Shown: in pieces, positions 1 through 12,724 of the stretch
How the letters are laid out: each line of letters starts with the position of its first letter
Numbering within the stretch: the first letter of the stretch is position 1
Assembly (NCBI GenBank): GCA_013397935.1
Contig: VZRN01001174.1
Span: 37,367 to 101,366 of the forward strand
Length of the DNA: 64,000 nt
Origin: Dasyornis broadbenti
Lineage: Eukaryota; Chordata; Aves; Passeriformes; Dasyornithidae
Direction: 5' to 3'
Position numbers and translations under genes: made by a program
Notes under the pieces: model-generated
What the model saw: only the letters and a program-made list of their open reading frames with translations
Database searches by the model: none
What the model was told of the DNA's origin: nothing

Positions 1-3000
1 TTTTTTTTTTTTTTTTTTTAATTCAGCTAAAGAATTTGAAGGGAATGCTTGAAAGTTATGTTTTTTAGCCAACCTAAATGCTGAGGTTTGGATTTTTAGG
101 AAAGCATGCATATTGTGCATAGGAATGTTGGGTCGTCCTCTGTTTAAAATATCCTACCTTGTCATTTGAGTGTTTTCCTTTCCTTTGTTCCTTGAAAATA
201 TTAAAATGACATTTCTTAGGTTACATGATTGCTATTAGAGATGAGCAGCTGTTATTCTCCCAAATTCTCTTCACAGTAAGCTCATGATCTGAGACTTTAT
301 TAAAATACCAACAGAAATGTAAGTGACAAGTGATATATGGGCTAAGTTTTTTAATGTCACCCACATCTCTGAATTTGAATTGACAGGATGTATTTCCTTT
401 AACACATTTTCTTTTTTTTTCCCCCCTTAAAAAACTTGCTGTTTACTATGTCTTGTATCTTAGGAATGCCTTAAAAATTTAAAGAATGTAATCTGTAGAA
501 CCCATTTTACTTGTTGCATGTGCTTGATGTTGTATCCTGAACTGAATAAAGGATTGAAGATGATCATCTGAAGGTTTCTGCAGTTAAATGCCACTGAAGA
601 ACTGGATTTTACTTTTTACTTAAAAAGTAGGATATATAACATTATTAACAGTAACTACTTGTGATCCTTGTATTTGAAAAGTAAGGTTCCAAATTGGACA
701 TCTATAAAATAAAGAATTCAAAGCTTTCACAGCTGCAACTGAAGCTGATAACAACTGTGAATTGTGCTTGTGATGTACTGCACAGTGACAAATATTCTGA
801 AAAAAATTAGTCTGGAAACATTCCAGATTAAGCAGACATAATTCATATGCGTATACTGTTATGCGTAGGCCTTAAGTTATAAAAATATAAACAGGATCTT
901 TTGTGAAAATAAATTACTGAAATATAACACTTTCAGATAGCAGTGTAATAAACATAAGATGGAGGAAAAAAAGGAAAAAAGGAGGGAAAAAGGGAAAAAA
1001 AGTCCTAGAATTTTAATGTCTGAGCACTCTACTATGAGAAGGGGAAAAAGAAATTCCAAGTAATTTCTCCCTGTTCACCCTGCTGTCAGGGCCTGTGCAT
1101 TAGATGAGGTGGGGTTCCTGTGTGAAAAACCAAACCAGCCAGGAAGCAACAGCCTTAAATCTGTGGTTTATAATTTCTCTTTATTTCATTGTGCAGCTTC
1201 AGTATCCCAGATGTTTTTGAGTGGTGCTGAATCCCCTGATCTCTGCTGTGAATGTAGCAAACTGTACTTCTGCTGAGGATGACCCCTTGTTAAAGGTTAT
1301 GTTCTCCCTCCTGTAATTTCTTATGGTGCTGTATCTGACCAAAACACTTTTCAGGCTAAATCATTTTGTGTTAGACTTCCACAGAATCACTTCATCTGTA
1401 GTCTGAGACTACGATTTCCTGGCAGTCTGTTTTATTGTAGGCAAATTATAGATATCCGAGATCAATGCTGACTCCAAAGAGGAATTACTGGACTGAGTTC
1501 CTGAATATAGGATCAAGAGCATCAGAAAAAGAAATCTGTCAATATTCCAAGTTATTTCTACAAAGCCATTTACAATCACAAATGATTCTGCAGTTTGACT
1601 AAATTCTGCTTTATGCCTCTCAGTTAAATCTTGCTTTGGTCCAGAGTGAAACAGTTCCTTGTCTATTTACATATGCATGATTGAGCATATGGTTAGTGTT
1701 CCAAGAAGTAAGAGGAAAATAGCATGTTCTAATTTCTCAGCTCACATTCTGAAATTTTCTTCATAGCAATTTGTGAAAATTGTATTAGCCATCTACAACC
1801 ACTTCATCCAATTTCGGGCTGATACCTCTGCAGTCAAGATGAAGAATGTTGATTGGAAACCTTTCTCCCAAGGAATTAATACTGAACCTCTATGCTTTGG
1901 CTTTTACTGACTAATTGGTGATAGACAGCTTAACCTAATTTTTGTTGGCTTTCACAGTGAATTTCAGCCACCTAAAAATGTATTTGAAGTTATTTGATTT
2001 AAATGTATCGTAGTCTTTTATGATATTTAGAAAAAGACAAAGCTGATTTGATGAACTGGGAGACATCTTTGCAATTGATAACTTAGAGAGATGCATTTTA
2101 AGTGAGGTGTGAAGCTTACAGTTTTAGATTTATCATAGCTTACCTTATTTGATGATCAGTTAAATCTTTTTCAGCTTTTGTGATTGAGGACACAGTGATC
2201 ATCTTTATGGATATAGCTGGTGACAAATTACAATTAGTGCCTTGAATTCCCTGCTAGTAGTAAAAAAACCAAAATTCCTCTATACAGTCTGAAAGTAAGA
2301 ACTTCAGTTGGAAAAAGTGTCACCATTTCAAAGTATCTGGTCTGCATAATAAAGTAACTAAATTATATTATCAAAATATGTAACATCTATAGAAATTGCA
2401 GGTTGTAGATGTTATTTAATAGGGTGTCTTGCAGCTGACTTGAGGTGGTTCTTAATGTGTAAAAAAACCTACATTCAGCTTAAAAGAGTCCGTTATGATA
2501 TCGCATGATTTAATTTCCCATCTATATGCTTGATATCTCCATCTGACAGTACAGAAGCTAGAGACAGAAAATTATAAAGAGAAATTATTTGACTAGATAA
2601 ACTGTTATGGGAGTATTGATAGTGAGTCCCATTAGCCATGTTGTGTTGAACTGCAGCCAGACATTTTGAAATACTTTAAATCCCTAACATTCCTGAACAA
2701 CTGGAGGAGAATCCTTTTCTAATATTTCTTCTAAAAGGGATTATTACTTATTTTTCTTGTAGTTTGGTCTAAGAATTTCAGTGAAGTATCAGGAAATTAC
2801 TACATTTTTCCTTGGTGACTAATGCAGTCAAACCTGATTTGAAGCTTGGAATCTGTTACTAGTAAAAAAAGCTTACAAATATGCTGTTAGAGGTTTTAGA
2901 TCACTTTCAATGTTTTATTTTCCATAATATACCTAAAATTCCATTTATTGCTTCACCTGTTGCCATTAATCTCTCTCTTCCTTGCTTCAGTATTAGTTAT

Positions 3001-3761
3001 TAAAAATTCCGACATCATAAGAAATGCTAATCACATAACTTCTCATTCTGTTTGTCAATTATATCCCTTTTTCATACTGCAGATTACTGTAAATTGCTCT
3101 GGAAGCACTATGAAAGAATAATGGCTTCATATGCATAAGTGTAAAGGAACTTTCAGTTGTTGCTCATTTCTTCTAGTCTGCCTAGATATTTGGTATTGGG
3201 TTCTGTTACCAAAATGTGGAGGGAGAAGAGTTGGAAGATCAGTGAACCTTTTTGTTTTGGAATATATTTACTGTTTCCTAAAGTAATTTGAACTATATCG
3301 ATAGGCCATTCCGTGACACAGACCTACTAGTTTCTCTCTCAGCTTTTCATTACTTCACAGCAACATTATCAGCTTTATTATTTGCTTTGTAAAGCTTAAA
3401 GTGTTTGAAATGGAGCTCAGGACTGATGAATTTTTAAATGACTTTATAGTGTCTTTAATTTTGCAGCTAGCAGGGAGATAGTTTCAGATATAATTCAGTT
3501 TCCTGTAAGTTGGCCTTAGTTGTTCTTCTCTGAGTTAGGACTAGGAGCAGAGCTATTATTCTAGTGGCTAAAGAGGAAACCCCCTCACGGTGAATTTGGA
3601 GGGCTGTAAGCTCTCTTTCCTTTCTTGTGCAGCAAAAACCTTGTGCAGCAGCTTAAGTGAAATTTTTAACTCTTCAGGCTTAACTTCCCATCTAATCAGG
3701 ATATGCTAGATTGTTCCAGAAATTTTTCAGGTTTGAGACCCTGCACAAACACATACTGCCT
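1..3761. other. Non-coding AT-rich DNA, no gene seen
   Basis: The stretch opens with a run of 19 T residues and is AT-rich throughout, with no open segment that has convincing splice borders. Two AATAAA hexamers (545-550 and 708-713) could be polyadenylation signals of a gene ending near the left edge, but hexamers of this kind are common in AT-rich DNA and no coding sequence was found upstream of them. It may be intergenic, or intronic to an LCLAT1 5' non-coding exon. Confidence 0.5.
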
Positions 3762-4195
3762 ATACTGGAGAGTTCAGTGAAGGGCCACAAAGGTGGTGAG
3801 GTGACTGGAGCATCTGACATGTGAGGAGAGAGTGGGAGCTGAGACTGTTCCGCCTGGAGAAGAAAAGGTTTGGGGAGGGACATGTTATCAGTGTGTACAA
3901 GTACCTGGAGAGAGGGTGCAGAGAGGATGGAGCAAGGCTCTACTCATTGGTGCCCAGTGACAGGACCAGAGGCAATGGACATGAGCTGAGACATGTCAGA
4001 GATCACCTTTTTATTACTGGGAGGGTCAGTGAGCACTGGCACAGGTTGCCCGAGGTGGTTATGGAGTCACCCTCAGGGATATTCCCAAACTGACTAAACA
4101 CAGTCTGGAACTGGCTGCAGTTGGTTCTGCATGAGCAGGAGGATTGCGCCAGATGACCTCCATAAGTCCTTTCTAATCTCAACCATTCTGTGTGG
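3762..4195 (+). repeat. CR1 LINE 3' fragment, sense orientation
   Basis: This is a truncated copy of the avian CR1 non-LTR retrotransposon. The order of remembered CR1 landmarks is kept: a GGGCCACAAAGGTGGTGA block, the CTGGAGAAGA block, the AGTACCTGGAGAGAGGGTGC block, a GGACCAGAGGCAATGG block, the GGTTGCCCGAGG block, and the terminal CCTTTCTAATCTCAACCATTCTGTG. An apparent 90-residue open frame inside it (3821-4093) is only the decayed 3' part of the element, not a gene. The 3' end carries a diverged form of the CR1 terminal ATTCTATG repeat. Internal divergence is high, suggesting an old insertion. The 5' boundary is approximate. Confidence 0.85.
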
Positions 4196-6167
4196 ATCTG
4201 TTGTCTGTAATGGTTTTGTGTCTATATGGGTTTGAGATGACTCATGTATGATTCTCTTTAAAATAAAAAGATGCCTTATTAACTCCTTTAAAGCTCTCAG
4301 AGGAAAGAATTACTTAGCTTTAACTAAGCTGCAGAATAAGGGGTGTTATTTGGGAAACAAATTTCCTTTCCACTTTGAAGTCCGTCTTAGGAATCATGTG
4401 AATTGAAAACGGAGGCTGTAGTTTTAGCTGCTGTTAGAGCAACTTAATTGTACGTTGTAACCAAGCCACGGTAGGAAAATAATACTCTTTCCTTAGAGAG
4501 GAAGGGCAGAAGCACTTGCTGTGTGGTCGATTTTGCTATAGGCTGTTTCTCCTCTTGTGTAATAGCCTTGCCCCATAAGAAGGGAAAGAAGCACTTTAAA
4601 ACACAGGAAAATGTGTTTGTAAGCCACAAAAAAATAGTTTCAAGAGTAGTTTTGATACTATTCACAATCTCTCCCATTCTTGATTTTTGTTTCCATTTTG
4701 ATAGTGACAATTTAAAGAAAATGATAAAAAAAAAGGTGACCTTCCTTAAAGTGATAGAAATCTGCTTGTCATTTTTGTAATGCCCCCATTTTGAAATGCT
4801 GGTTAATTTTCACAAATCTAAATTCAGTGACTTCAATACGTGCCTATACATTTTAATTGGCCTTTTTAACACATGCTTTGTTGTTAAATGAAACATTTTT
4901 ATTGGCGCAAAAATATTCGCCCCACCTATTTTCATTTGCTAGTGGTGGGAATGGTAACATTAAAGGCTGTTTAAAATATATGAAATGAGTTCTGGGGTCA
5001 TCTCCCACCTTTTGTTTATTTTGGTTTATGCAAGAACAGTTAGAAGTAATCATGTTGGTGAAGCTCTGTCATTTAAGTAGTGGTTTTGGAGACTAACAAT
5101 TTACACATCAACAGGTTTGGCTTCTTCAAGCAAAACTTGAGACTTTTGTGTTAATGAACAGTGAATGTTGGCAAGAAAGGTCACAGCTTTAAAGTAACCT
5201 AGAGCACATTGTACTAAGTTATGGAACAAAAGACTGTAAATAGAGAAAGTCTTTGATTAACTTCTCCTTTTCAAAGTGTCTTGACCTTTATTGCGTTCCC
5301 CTAGCTGACATTTTTAGAAGACTTTTAGTATTCCTTTCGTTATAAAGGGTTTATTTGTGTATTTGCTCCCACATATTCCATTGTCATCTTCTGTGCCATT
5401 TGATTTCCTTTAGCTACAATGGCATCTACATTTCATATCAGCATGGTTTCTGTAGTAGTGGAGTGATGTACTCCTTTTTTGTACAAAATTCTAGAAATGT
5501 ATTTCTGTGACTAGATGTTATTTTGGTATGCAAAAGAAATGTAAAGCAAAATTGAGTGAAAAAGAAAAAAATTACCAAAGCTGAAAGCACCTAGGAAAAC
5601 ATTTGAAAGACAGCATAATGTATTCATATTAGGAGTAATTCACATAGGATTCACATCACATATCTTTCTATTTTAAAACTAAAAATTATTAGTTGCCATT
5701 TCTATTTAAAGATAATGACATATTTAGTCAGACTTAATGCAAGTGAATAATAGTATTGCATTATTATTGTATTAAACAGTGATTGTTGGTTGTGTTTCTT
5801 ATACTCCTCATATTTTGAAGGGCAAAAATAACTTCTCAGTGCTCTGGAAGTTGCTCAGACATTTCAGTTTGGGGTGGTGATGCATAAATTATACTCTAAA
5901 TAAGGCAGGCAACAGGAATACATATTTTTGTTTTCTTAGACTAGACTTCTCCAGCTGGTGCCCTTCCTTCTCTTTACCCTCTGTGGTTTTAGCCACGTAG
6001 GCTGTATAAGATTACAAATACTTGTTTTACAAGGAGTCACTGCAGACTTGGTCTTTTTACATGACTGCTTGTGCTGGTTCTGCCGTCTGAGCTGGTGGCT
6101 CCCAGCTGTTCCTTAAAGGGCATGGCAGGGGTGCCTTTTAGTTTGGCTGTGTCCTTCCTTTCCCTAG
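4196..6167. other. Non-coding interval
   Basis: AT-rich sequence with several A/T homopolymer runs. Short open frames on both strands (for example near 4450-4780) overlap one another and lack splice borders, so I see no gene here. Confidence 0.5.
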
Positions 6168-6340
6168 TTCCTCTCCTGGGGTTGCTGCAGGAGAATGGGA
6201 ACTTCCTCCAGCAGTTGAAGGCTGATCAAATCTTAGTTGGCTCCTTGGACAGCTGGCCAGCCCAACCAGATCTCCCTGGCTTGGAGAGACAGCTTCTCAA
6301 GAGCATCCTTTGCTCTGTAATAACTGAACAAATCCCAGAT
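6168..6340 (+). CDS. Candidate exon A of an unidentified gene
   Basis: This open segment lies between a pyrimidine-rich acceptor (TCCTTCCTTTCCCTAG, ending 6167) and a good donor (GAT|GTAAGA at 6341). It reads as a leucine-rich, helix-forming peptide with features such as LLQENGNFLQQLKADQ and LERQLLKSILCSVITEQ. A start at 6191 after CTGCAG would also keep the frame. The segment is visibly richer in G and C than its surroundings and leaves phase 0, which is compatible with the next candidate at 6855. I do not recognise the protein. Amphipathic leucine-rich helices suggest a HEAT/armadillo-type solenoid, but that is inference. A chance open frame cannot be excluded. Confidence 0.3.
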
Positions 6341-6854
6341 GTAAGATTTAATCTCCTCCTTACTACTTTCTTCCTCTTTAATACTGTGCTCCCTGAAGTC
6401 TTTAAGCTGTTTTACACACTTTGGGCCGCCATTCATGGCTAACACTGCCTTCTAATAAGATATTCCACAAAATGGGAACTTTTCCTTAGAACAAGATACA
6501 GCATTTAGACTTTATTTTAAAGTCACAAGATTTTAAGCATGGGGCTTCTGACTGATTACTTGCTACTGGTAGTTGAGTGAACCCAAGGGTGTGATTTGTG
6601 CCTATGTTGCTTGAATGGGCAGGTTGTCTGGCTGCTGTCAGTCCTTTTCCTTTATGAATTTGGATACTCAGCAAGAGTGAAGAAGACTTAAAGATTGCTT
6701 GCAGAACAAAAGGATTACGTCTTTTTATATAGAAGACAAGATCAGTCTCCTAATGAATGAGTAATACTGAGAAGAATGTAAGCCTGAGTATTTTATGGCA
6801 TAAGATAAATGTAACAGAGGCTAAGAATAAACTCACCATCTCTGTCTCTTGCAG

Positions 6855-6938
6855 GCTTTCTTGCTGCACCTTCTTATCCAGGTGTCTGACAAGACACTGT
6901 CAGACCGGATGACTGGGTGCACTGCTGCTCGTTGTTTG
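6855..6938 (+). CDS. Candidate exon B of an unidentified gene
   Basis: Exactly 28 codons lie between a strong acceptor (CTGTCTCTTGCAG, ending 6854) and a donor TTG|GTAATT at 6939, with phase 0 on both sides. The peptide begins AFLLHLLIQVSDKTLSD and ends TAARCL. By eye, the spacing Q-x-SDK-x-LS followed by AA-x-CL recalls a stretch near the N-terminus of the Lines homolog LINS1, which is remembered and unaligned. This is a weak resemblance, not an assignment. The segment is about half G+C in an AT-rich setting and contains CpG dinucleotides. It reads on in phase from the candidate at 6168-6340. Confidence 0.3.
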
Positions 6939-7983
6939 GTAATTTCCGTGGTTTTTCCACTGGTTGTTTCTTTCAACATCATACAAGATAAAGTGTCCTA
7001 GGTCAAGACACTGGAAATATTAATTCTCTGTAAATGGTGTTCTGTTCAACACAAGTCAGATTTGAGTTTATAGAATACTTTCATTCTTCAGCCCCGGCAA
7101 TTTTCCAGTTTTCTGAGGGCAAGCAGCCCAGCAAACACTCCTTCAGACAATTCCTCATCTTTCTCCTTTTTCCAGAATGAAAATCCAAAAATATCAGCAG
7201 TGGGGGCCAAAATAACAAAGGAAAAGTGGGTGTTGCCACTTTTTGCCAAGTTTTTTGTAAGTGTTTCTCTCCTTCCCTGTCCCAGCACAATAGCAAAACT
7301 TCCCAAGGAATCCACAGAATAAACCAGGCTCTGTTTCAGCCTCTGCTCTAATTCAGAACAGATGCCATAAGGAAAATGCTAGAGAACAAGTACTATAAAG
7401 GGTATATGTTTTATCTGACTGTTACAGTGTTATTCTTCATCAGTTAAGGTTGCAGGAAACTATAGGACAGCTGGTAGGTCCTTGATGATGCTCAGGTGTT
7501 ATTCTTGTTTCTAAGGTATCAGTTGGATTGACTGATGCCAGTTGCTTTTCTTTTACTTCATAGCAGGGGATCTTAACTGGGGCATGAGTGGATAGATTTT
7601 GTAGTTTAGGGCAGACAGGAGTGAAAGAAAAGTGGAAACCAGGAGATACAAGCTCCAGAGAGTGATCCTGAGCTAGGTGTTCTCTCCTGCTTGCTTGTTC
7701 CTCCTCCAGTGTCAGTGAACTAATTAGAGATAATAGGGAAGGTGAGGGGGCATGGTGGGCAGTGAGATACAGGAATTAGTGTTAAGCAGACCAGAAGTGG
7801 GATTAGAAACCAAGGCTGTGCTGGCAGAATGAGTTAATACAACCGAGGGGGCAAAGAGCACTGCTGGATCAGGACGTAAGACCAAAGGGCAGCAGGAGGA
7901 ACAGGAATCATGTACTTAAAGCAATAATCAGGCTGTTACCTGCAGCTACAGAATAAACCCTGTTTGACTTTCTTCTGTACCAG

Positions 7984-8097
7984 GAGTGTGTGGCAACCTC
8001 CATTGATGGAGTTCACAGGATCAGCTCTTTGGCTTGTGCTATTCTGGTGGATGGCTGCAGCTTTTGTGTTGAATCACATGTGCTGCTTTTTCTACAG
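7984..8097 (+). CDS. Candidate exon of an unidentified gene (weak)
   Basis: An open segment of 38 codons lies between an acceptor (CTTTCTTCTGTACCAG, ending 7983) and a poor donor CAG|GTTGTT at 8098, phase 0 on both sides. The peptide starts ECVATSIDGVHRISSLACA and ends VLLFLQ. It would join in frame to the candidates on either side. The donor is weak and there is no recognised homology, so this is the least certain of the left-hand group. Confidence 0.2.
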
Positions 8098-8915
8098 GTT
8101 GTTCTTACTTTAATTGAAATTTTTGTGGTTACAATGAATTCATTATTGTGAGAGTTTTAAGAGATTTTTTTCCCCCGCAGGTGTTTTTTATCAACAAGCC
8201 ATTGAATTAAAGATGTTCATACATGTGATAGGAAAGAACAATATTGTCATCAGTAGCGTTATTAGAAGAAATTCTGCTGTTTGAATTTGTACATTCAAAC
8301 TCTTGAGTTTGCTGCTTTCTAATGTGTCAGATCTGCATGATTGATCTGTAATAATGCAGTGACTGTGTATGAACTGTGCCATTACACATTCAAAGAGGTA
8401 ATAATTGATTCTTTGAAGCCATCTCTGTGTGTGTGTGTCGTGGTAGGACTTGTGACCTCCCTAAATTTTTTTCTTTTTTTTTTTGAGGATCCTAATTGTG
8501 ACCATTCTCCAAGGGTTAAGTATTTATAAAGTATTTCCAGGACAATCAATGACTGTCAGACTAGGATTCCAAACCAAAGGGAGCAGCCACCTAAACTGAG
8601 ACACAATCTGGAATCAGAGGACCATGTCTGTGTAGGAAAAGAGTTTCTCAATTCCTGTGCTTTTGCTTCTATTTTGATTGCTAATATAGTTTCTTTTTTT
8701 TTAATTTATTTTGGAAAGTGCTAAAGCTAGAAAAATTGATTCACTGAGTCCAGGCAATGTCTCATTGGAAGACTCCTGGAAAACCACACTTGTTCAAGAC
8801 AAACATGATGTCATTTCAGTAGCAGAATCCCTTTGTGAGCCTCCTGGAAACAAATGTTTTGCATGAGGACTCAATTTTTATTGTTCTGAATTAATTCAAA
8901 CAAATTACCCTGCAG

Positions 8916-9029
8916 ACGGTACTTGTGGTAAACTTCTTTTTGAGAAAACCTTTTCTTGGGCCATATTCAGAGTCAAGGCTGAATCTGGATGATATTTCAA
9001 AACTGCAAAGGTTGTTAGCATGTGAGCAG
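8916..9029 (+). CDS. Candidate exon C of an unidentified gene
   Basis: This segment of 38 codons follows the acceptor ATTACCCTGCAG (ending 8915) and stops at a good donor GAGCAG|GTAAAT at 9030, phase 0 on both sides. The peptide contains VNFFLRKPFLGPYSESRL and then LDDISKLQRLLACEQ, a hydrophobic plus basic helix followed by a charged helix. The open frame runs on to 9203 without a stop, so the 3' border rests only on the donor match. Function unknown. It would follow the candidates at 6168, 6855 and 7984 in frame. Confidence 0.3.
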
Positions 9030-12000
9030 GTAAATGTGTCAAGCAGAGCAGTGCGCCTCAGTCTTCTGAGCAGCTGGGAAGATCAGTGTGCTTTAGAGCT
9101 TCCAGCAGGTGTTTCTGTCTGCTCTCCAAACTATTGTGCTCTCCATAAAAAAAGTGTGTTGGCCTGGAACAGCAAAGCAGCTTGCTTTTCTTTCTTTAAT
9201 TAGGTGATGACCGAGGATATTTACAGAGGAAAGAAGATAATTTGCTTAAGTAAAGCCAATTGATAACAGGGATGTTGAGGACCCATCTTTATCTCCTGGG
9301 TTCTTTACCTCTTCTACATCTGAACAATGCCAAGTTTCTGGTTTCTCTAGTGCATGAGCGAAGACAGAAGGCAGCCTCAGAGTGTCATGGAGGGAATTAA
9401 GATATAAATCCAAATGACCTTATTGGGACTTTGACACATTTGCTTTCCAGCTGATTGAGAACATAGCCATGAGAAGAATGTGCTTGGTAATTTTCCACCT
9501 GCCCATTTGACGCAGGAGAAGAAAGAAACCATTCATTTCCTGACAGCATGTCTGAAAACTGGAGATGGAATGGTTATTTAATGTATTTGGGTTTTGGCAA
9601 TCTGATTCATAGTTTTTTGAATGCTTGTAGTTGCCAGTTCTTGATGCAATACTTTTTTTGTTCCATGAATAAAAAGCTGCAGCAGACAAATCTTCAGAGT
9701 GTCAGAGCACACTGTGGCCTATTCTCTGTTTTGTTCTCCCTTTAATAGCAGGATAAATAAAAGTATTTTGAGGCCTGTCCTCTTCCATCAAGCTTCTGGG
9801 AAAGAAAAAAGAAAGGGCAGGGTGGAGAGGGAGAGGACAACAGCATGGAAAACTTTATGAAATTGCTTATGGGTTTCCTTTTCATGTGAAATTTCCCTGA
9901 AATTTTCCCCATGACTCATTTCCTTTCTGTTCCTTTTTAAGTCCATAGTTTGGGCTTTTTTATTTTTTTTCCTTTTCAAAGCCGAGTTGGTAGCTTTTTC
10001 CTGCCTAGTGTGATGTGGATTTTGCAATGGTATATATTCATATGGACATTGCAGTCTATTCTCCATATGGGCAGTTGTCCTCTTGTCTCTAATTTCTCTG
10101 CACAGCCCATCAGCAAAGACAGGAAGCAAGGAATATACTTCCACAGAAAATGGGTATTAATCATGTGTATTGTGTGAGGGAAGAGGTGGTGGGAAGTAGG
10201 TTTTATTTTAGCAGATGTCTGTTGATGCTTGCAAAGGTCCTGTGCTGAAAGAAGGTCACTGAAGGAATTTGTAATGATTTCATAACTTCTGTTTTGCAGC
10301 TTTCAGTTCTTGATGTACACTCCCTGCTGGATGTAGACTTTTCTAGAACTCATTCCTTGAAATGTGACCTGCCATCTTCTAAGTAGTAAAGCCAACTCTT
10401 TTCTGGTTTTGAAAACCTCTAGAATTAACTCCTTTTCCTTGTCCAGTGTGGGAGATGTAAAAGCTTTATAGAATGCCAGTCTTTCACCAGCACACCATCA
10501 TTGCTACTCAAAAATGGAATCCATAAATACTTGTATTTAATGTGAATCCATCTAGTCTGACCAAACTCTTGGACATGCTTAAAGCTCTACAGTGTAACTT
10601 CTCTTGCAAGGGAAAAAAGACTCTCAGGGTTCTTGTTGTACCTCTAAGATAAGGCTTACTTCTTTTGTAGAAATATCCACAGAAATGTGTTCCTCTTGTG
10701 CAATTAGTGTTTAGTAAAGCAGTTCAGTGCATCTGAAGAATTGTAAACCTTGAGGATCTTGGTAGTGTTTCTTGGAATATCTGATTCCATAGAGGTTTGT
10801 GTGATCAGATCACCAAACTATCTGAGTGCTCCTAACAGTGAATTAAGGCTACTCCTCTGCCTACCCCCATTCAGGGTTCAGATAGATCAGTGTGAGTATT
10901 TAAAAAAATTATGTGATCTCCCTAGTGAAACAAAATTATTTAAATTCCCAATCCCTAATTTACTGGAAAATAAAGCATAATTACTATAAGTAAAGTTGCC
11001 TGCAGATGTTAATTGTATTTGGATCTCTACATTGGTAGTATCTTTGATTTACATAAACACATACTACTTCTATAACTAGTTGTTCCCTCTTTTGAAACAT
11101 AAGCAACCAAACGGAGAACCTTGAATAAAGAATGTCGCTTACTCTTTAATTAGAAATATACCTACCTGCTCTGCTCGTAAGCTGTACAGTCCTCCTTATG
11201 TTGAAAATGTCATGGTTTAGCATCTTCATCCTTTATAAAAAAGGGGCTTATCTTGTAGAGAAATTAAGCCAACTTCGTATCTAGGCTCTTTCTATGTTAT
11301 TAATGGCATAATTTCTTGTAGTTGGATAAATTGCTACATCTGAAACAAGTTCAGGATACTCAAAAAGAGGTCTTAAGAACAAACTGCAAACTGAAATCCA
11401 AAATGAGATTAAAATAAGATAATAAAATATATAAAACTACCCACACACACCTTCATACCCTAACATAACTAGAGAAATATCCCCTGCATTAACTCAGAGC
11501 TGTTGAAGGAGAGGATCTTGCAAATACTGAAAGTGGTATTTTGCTCAGCTATGACAATACTGTCTTAGTTCCCCTTTCTAAAATGAAGTGAGTTTTCCAT
11601 CCAGGAATAAGTAACTATGTTGTAGCTCACTTACATTCTGCATTTCTACATGTAAGTGTGAATTCTTAGCTTGTTTTGGGGTATCAATACATCTAAGTAT
11701 TGATACATGCTCTCTAAGCTGTTTGTTCAACTAGAAAGGAACCCTGAGCAGAAGTTTTGCAATCTCATTTTTGTGTTCTTGTTTCCGAACATACAAGCTA
11801 AGGAGTAGTTGTTGAAAGGCCATGTTCTTCAAAATTCTATCCATGCTTAGTAAGTCACTTGTTAAAGAAAAAAACTAAAGAAAACTAAATTTCGGAGCTT
11901 GATCACTGTTTCTTCTTTTGGATTATGAATAATTTGACTGGAGACAAATGTGGCTGTTCTTGAGCCATGAAAAAAGTTATCTCCTAAATAGGGCTGTCAT

Positions 12001-12724
12001 TACAAAAAAGAGAAAATTTTTGGAGTTAGAGTTACTTCTTTGATGACTGTACTAAGTAGTCCATTATTAAGGACTGGCAGAGCCTGTTACCAAAGTATCA
12101 TATATATCTGTATATAAAGTGTGTGTATGGAGCAAGAGGTTGGGATACTCATGGGTTACTCATAGTAACATTCTTGGGACTATTAGACTCACAGCATAGT
12201 GACTACAGAATCTTTGTCTGATGTGTGTTTGATATTTGTAGGTTACTTATTTTCATTTATAATTTCTTTTGAAAATAGAACTGTGAAGCTGTCATGGCCA
12301 TGCTTGCCCAGTGTACACCTTGCCTGTGATGATGCCATATGTATCTTTGAATACATATAATGATATGGAAAATAAGTTTGACTAATAAAATTCAGTAGTG
12401 TTTGTAATGTGGTTTTCTTGGCTGTACGTGGTATATTGTTACTTTTGTCCAGTTTATCTAAATGAAGACTGAAGTTTTGTGGTTAGCTTGCAATTCTCTT
12501 TATGGATCAAAATTACTATATCAAAATATGGGGCAATAGCACAATAGTGGGAGATGTGGGTTCACATGCTGGTATTTTCAAACAGGACAACCTTTTTGCA
12601 GACCAATTATTGTTGAATATTGTTGAATAGCATTCCATAAACATTTGTTTAAGTGATCTGATGGTATCTTCTGGCTTTTAACTTTGAGGAGGACAAGTCC
12701 ATGATAACTAAAATACCACCGCAC
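9030..12724. other. Non-coding interval
   Basis: No gene was recognised. A reasonable acceptor at about 10299 (CTTCTGTTTTGCAG) opens a 28-codon segment that ends at a stop near 10386 and has no known homology. The rest is AT-rich with several overlapping short frames on both strands. A short CACACACAC run lies near 11441. Confidence 0.45.

Noticed and set aside
3821..4093. 90-codon open frame read as a possible gene
   Set aside because: It lies entirely inside a decayed CR1 3' fragment and matches that element's landmarks.
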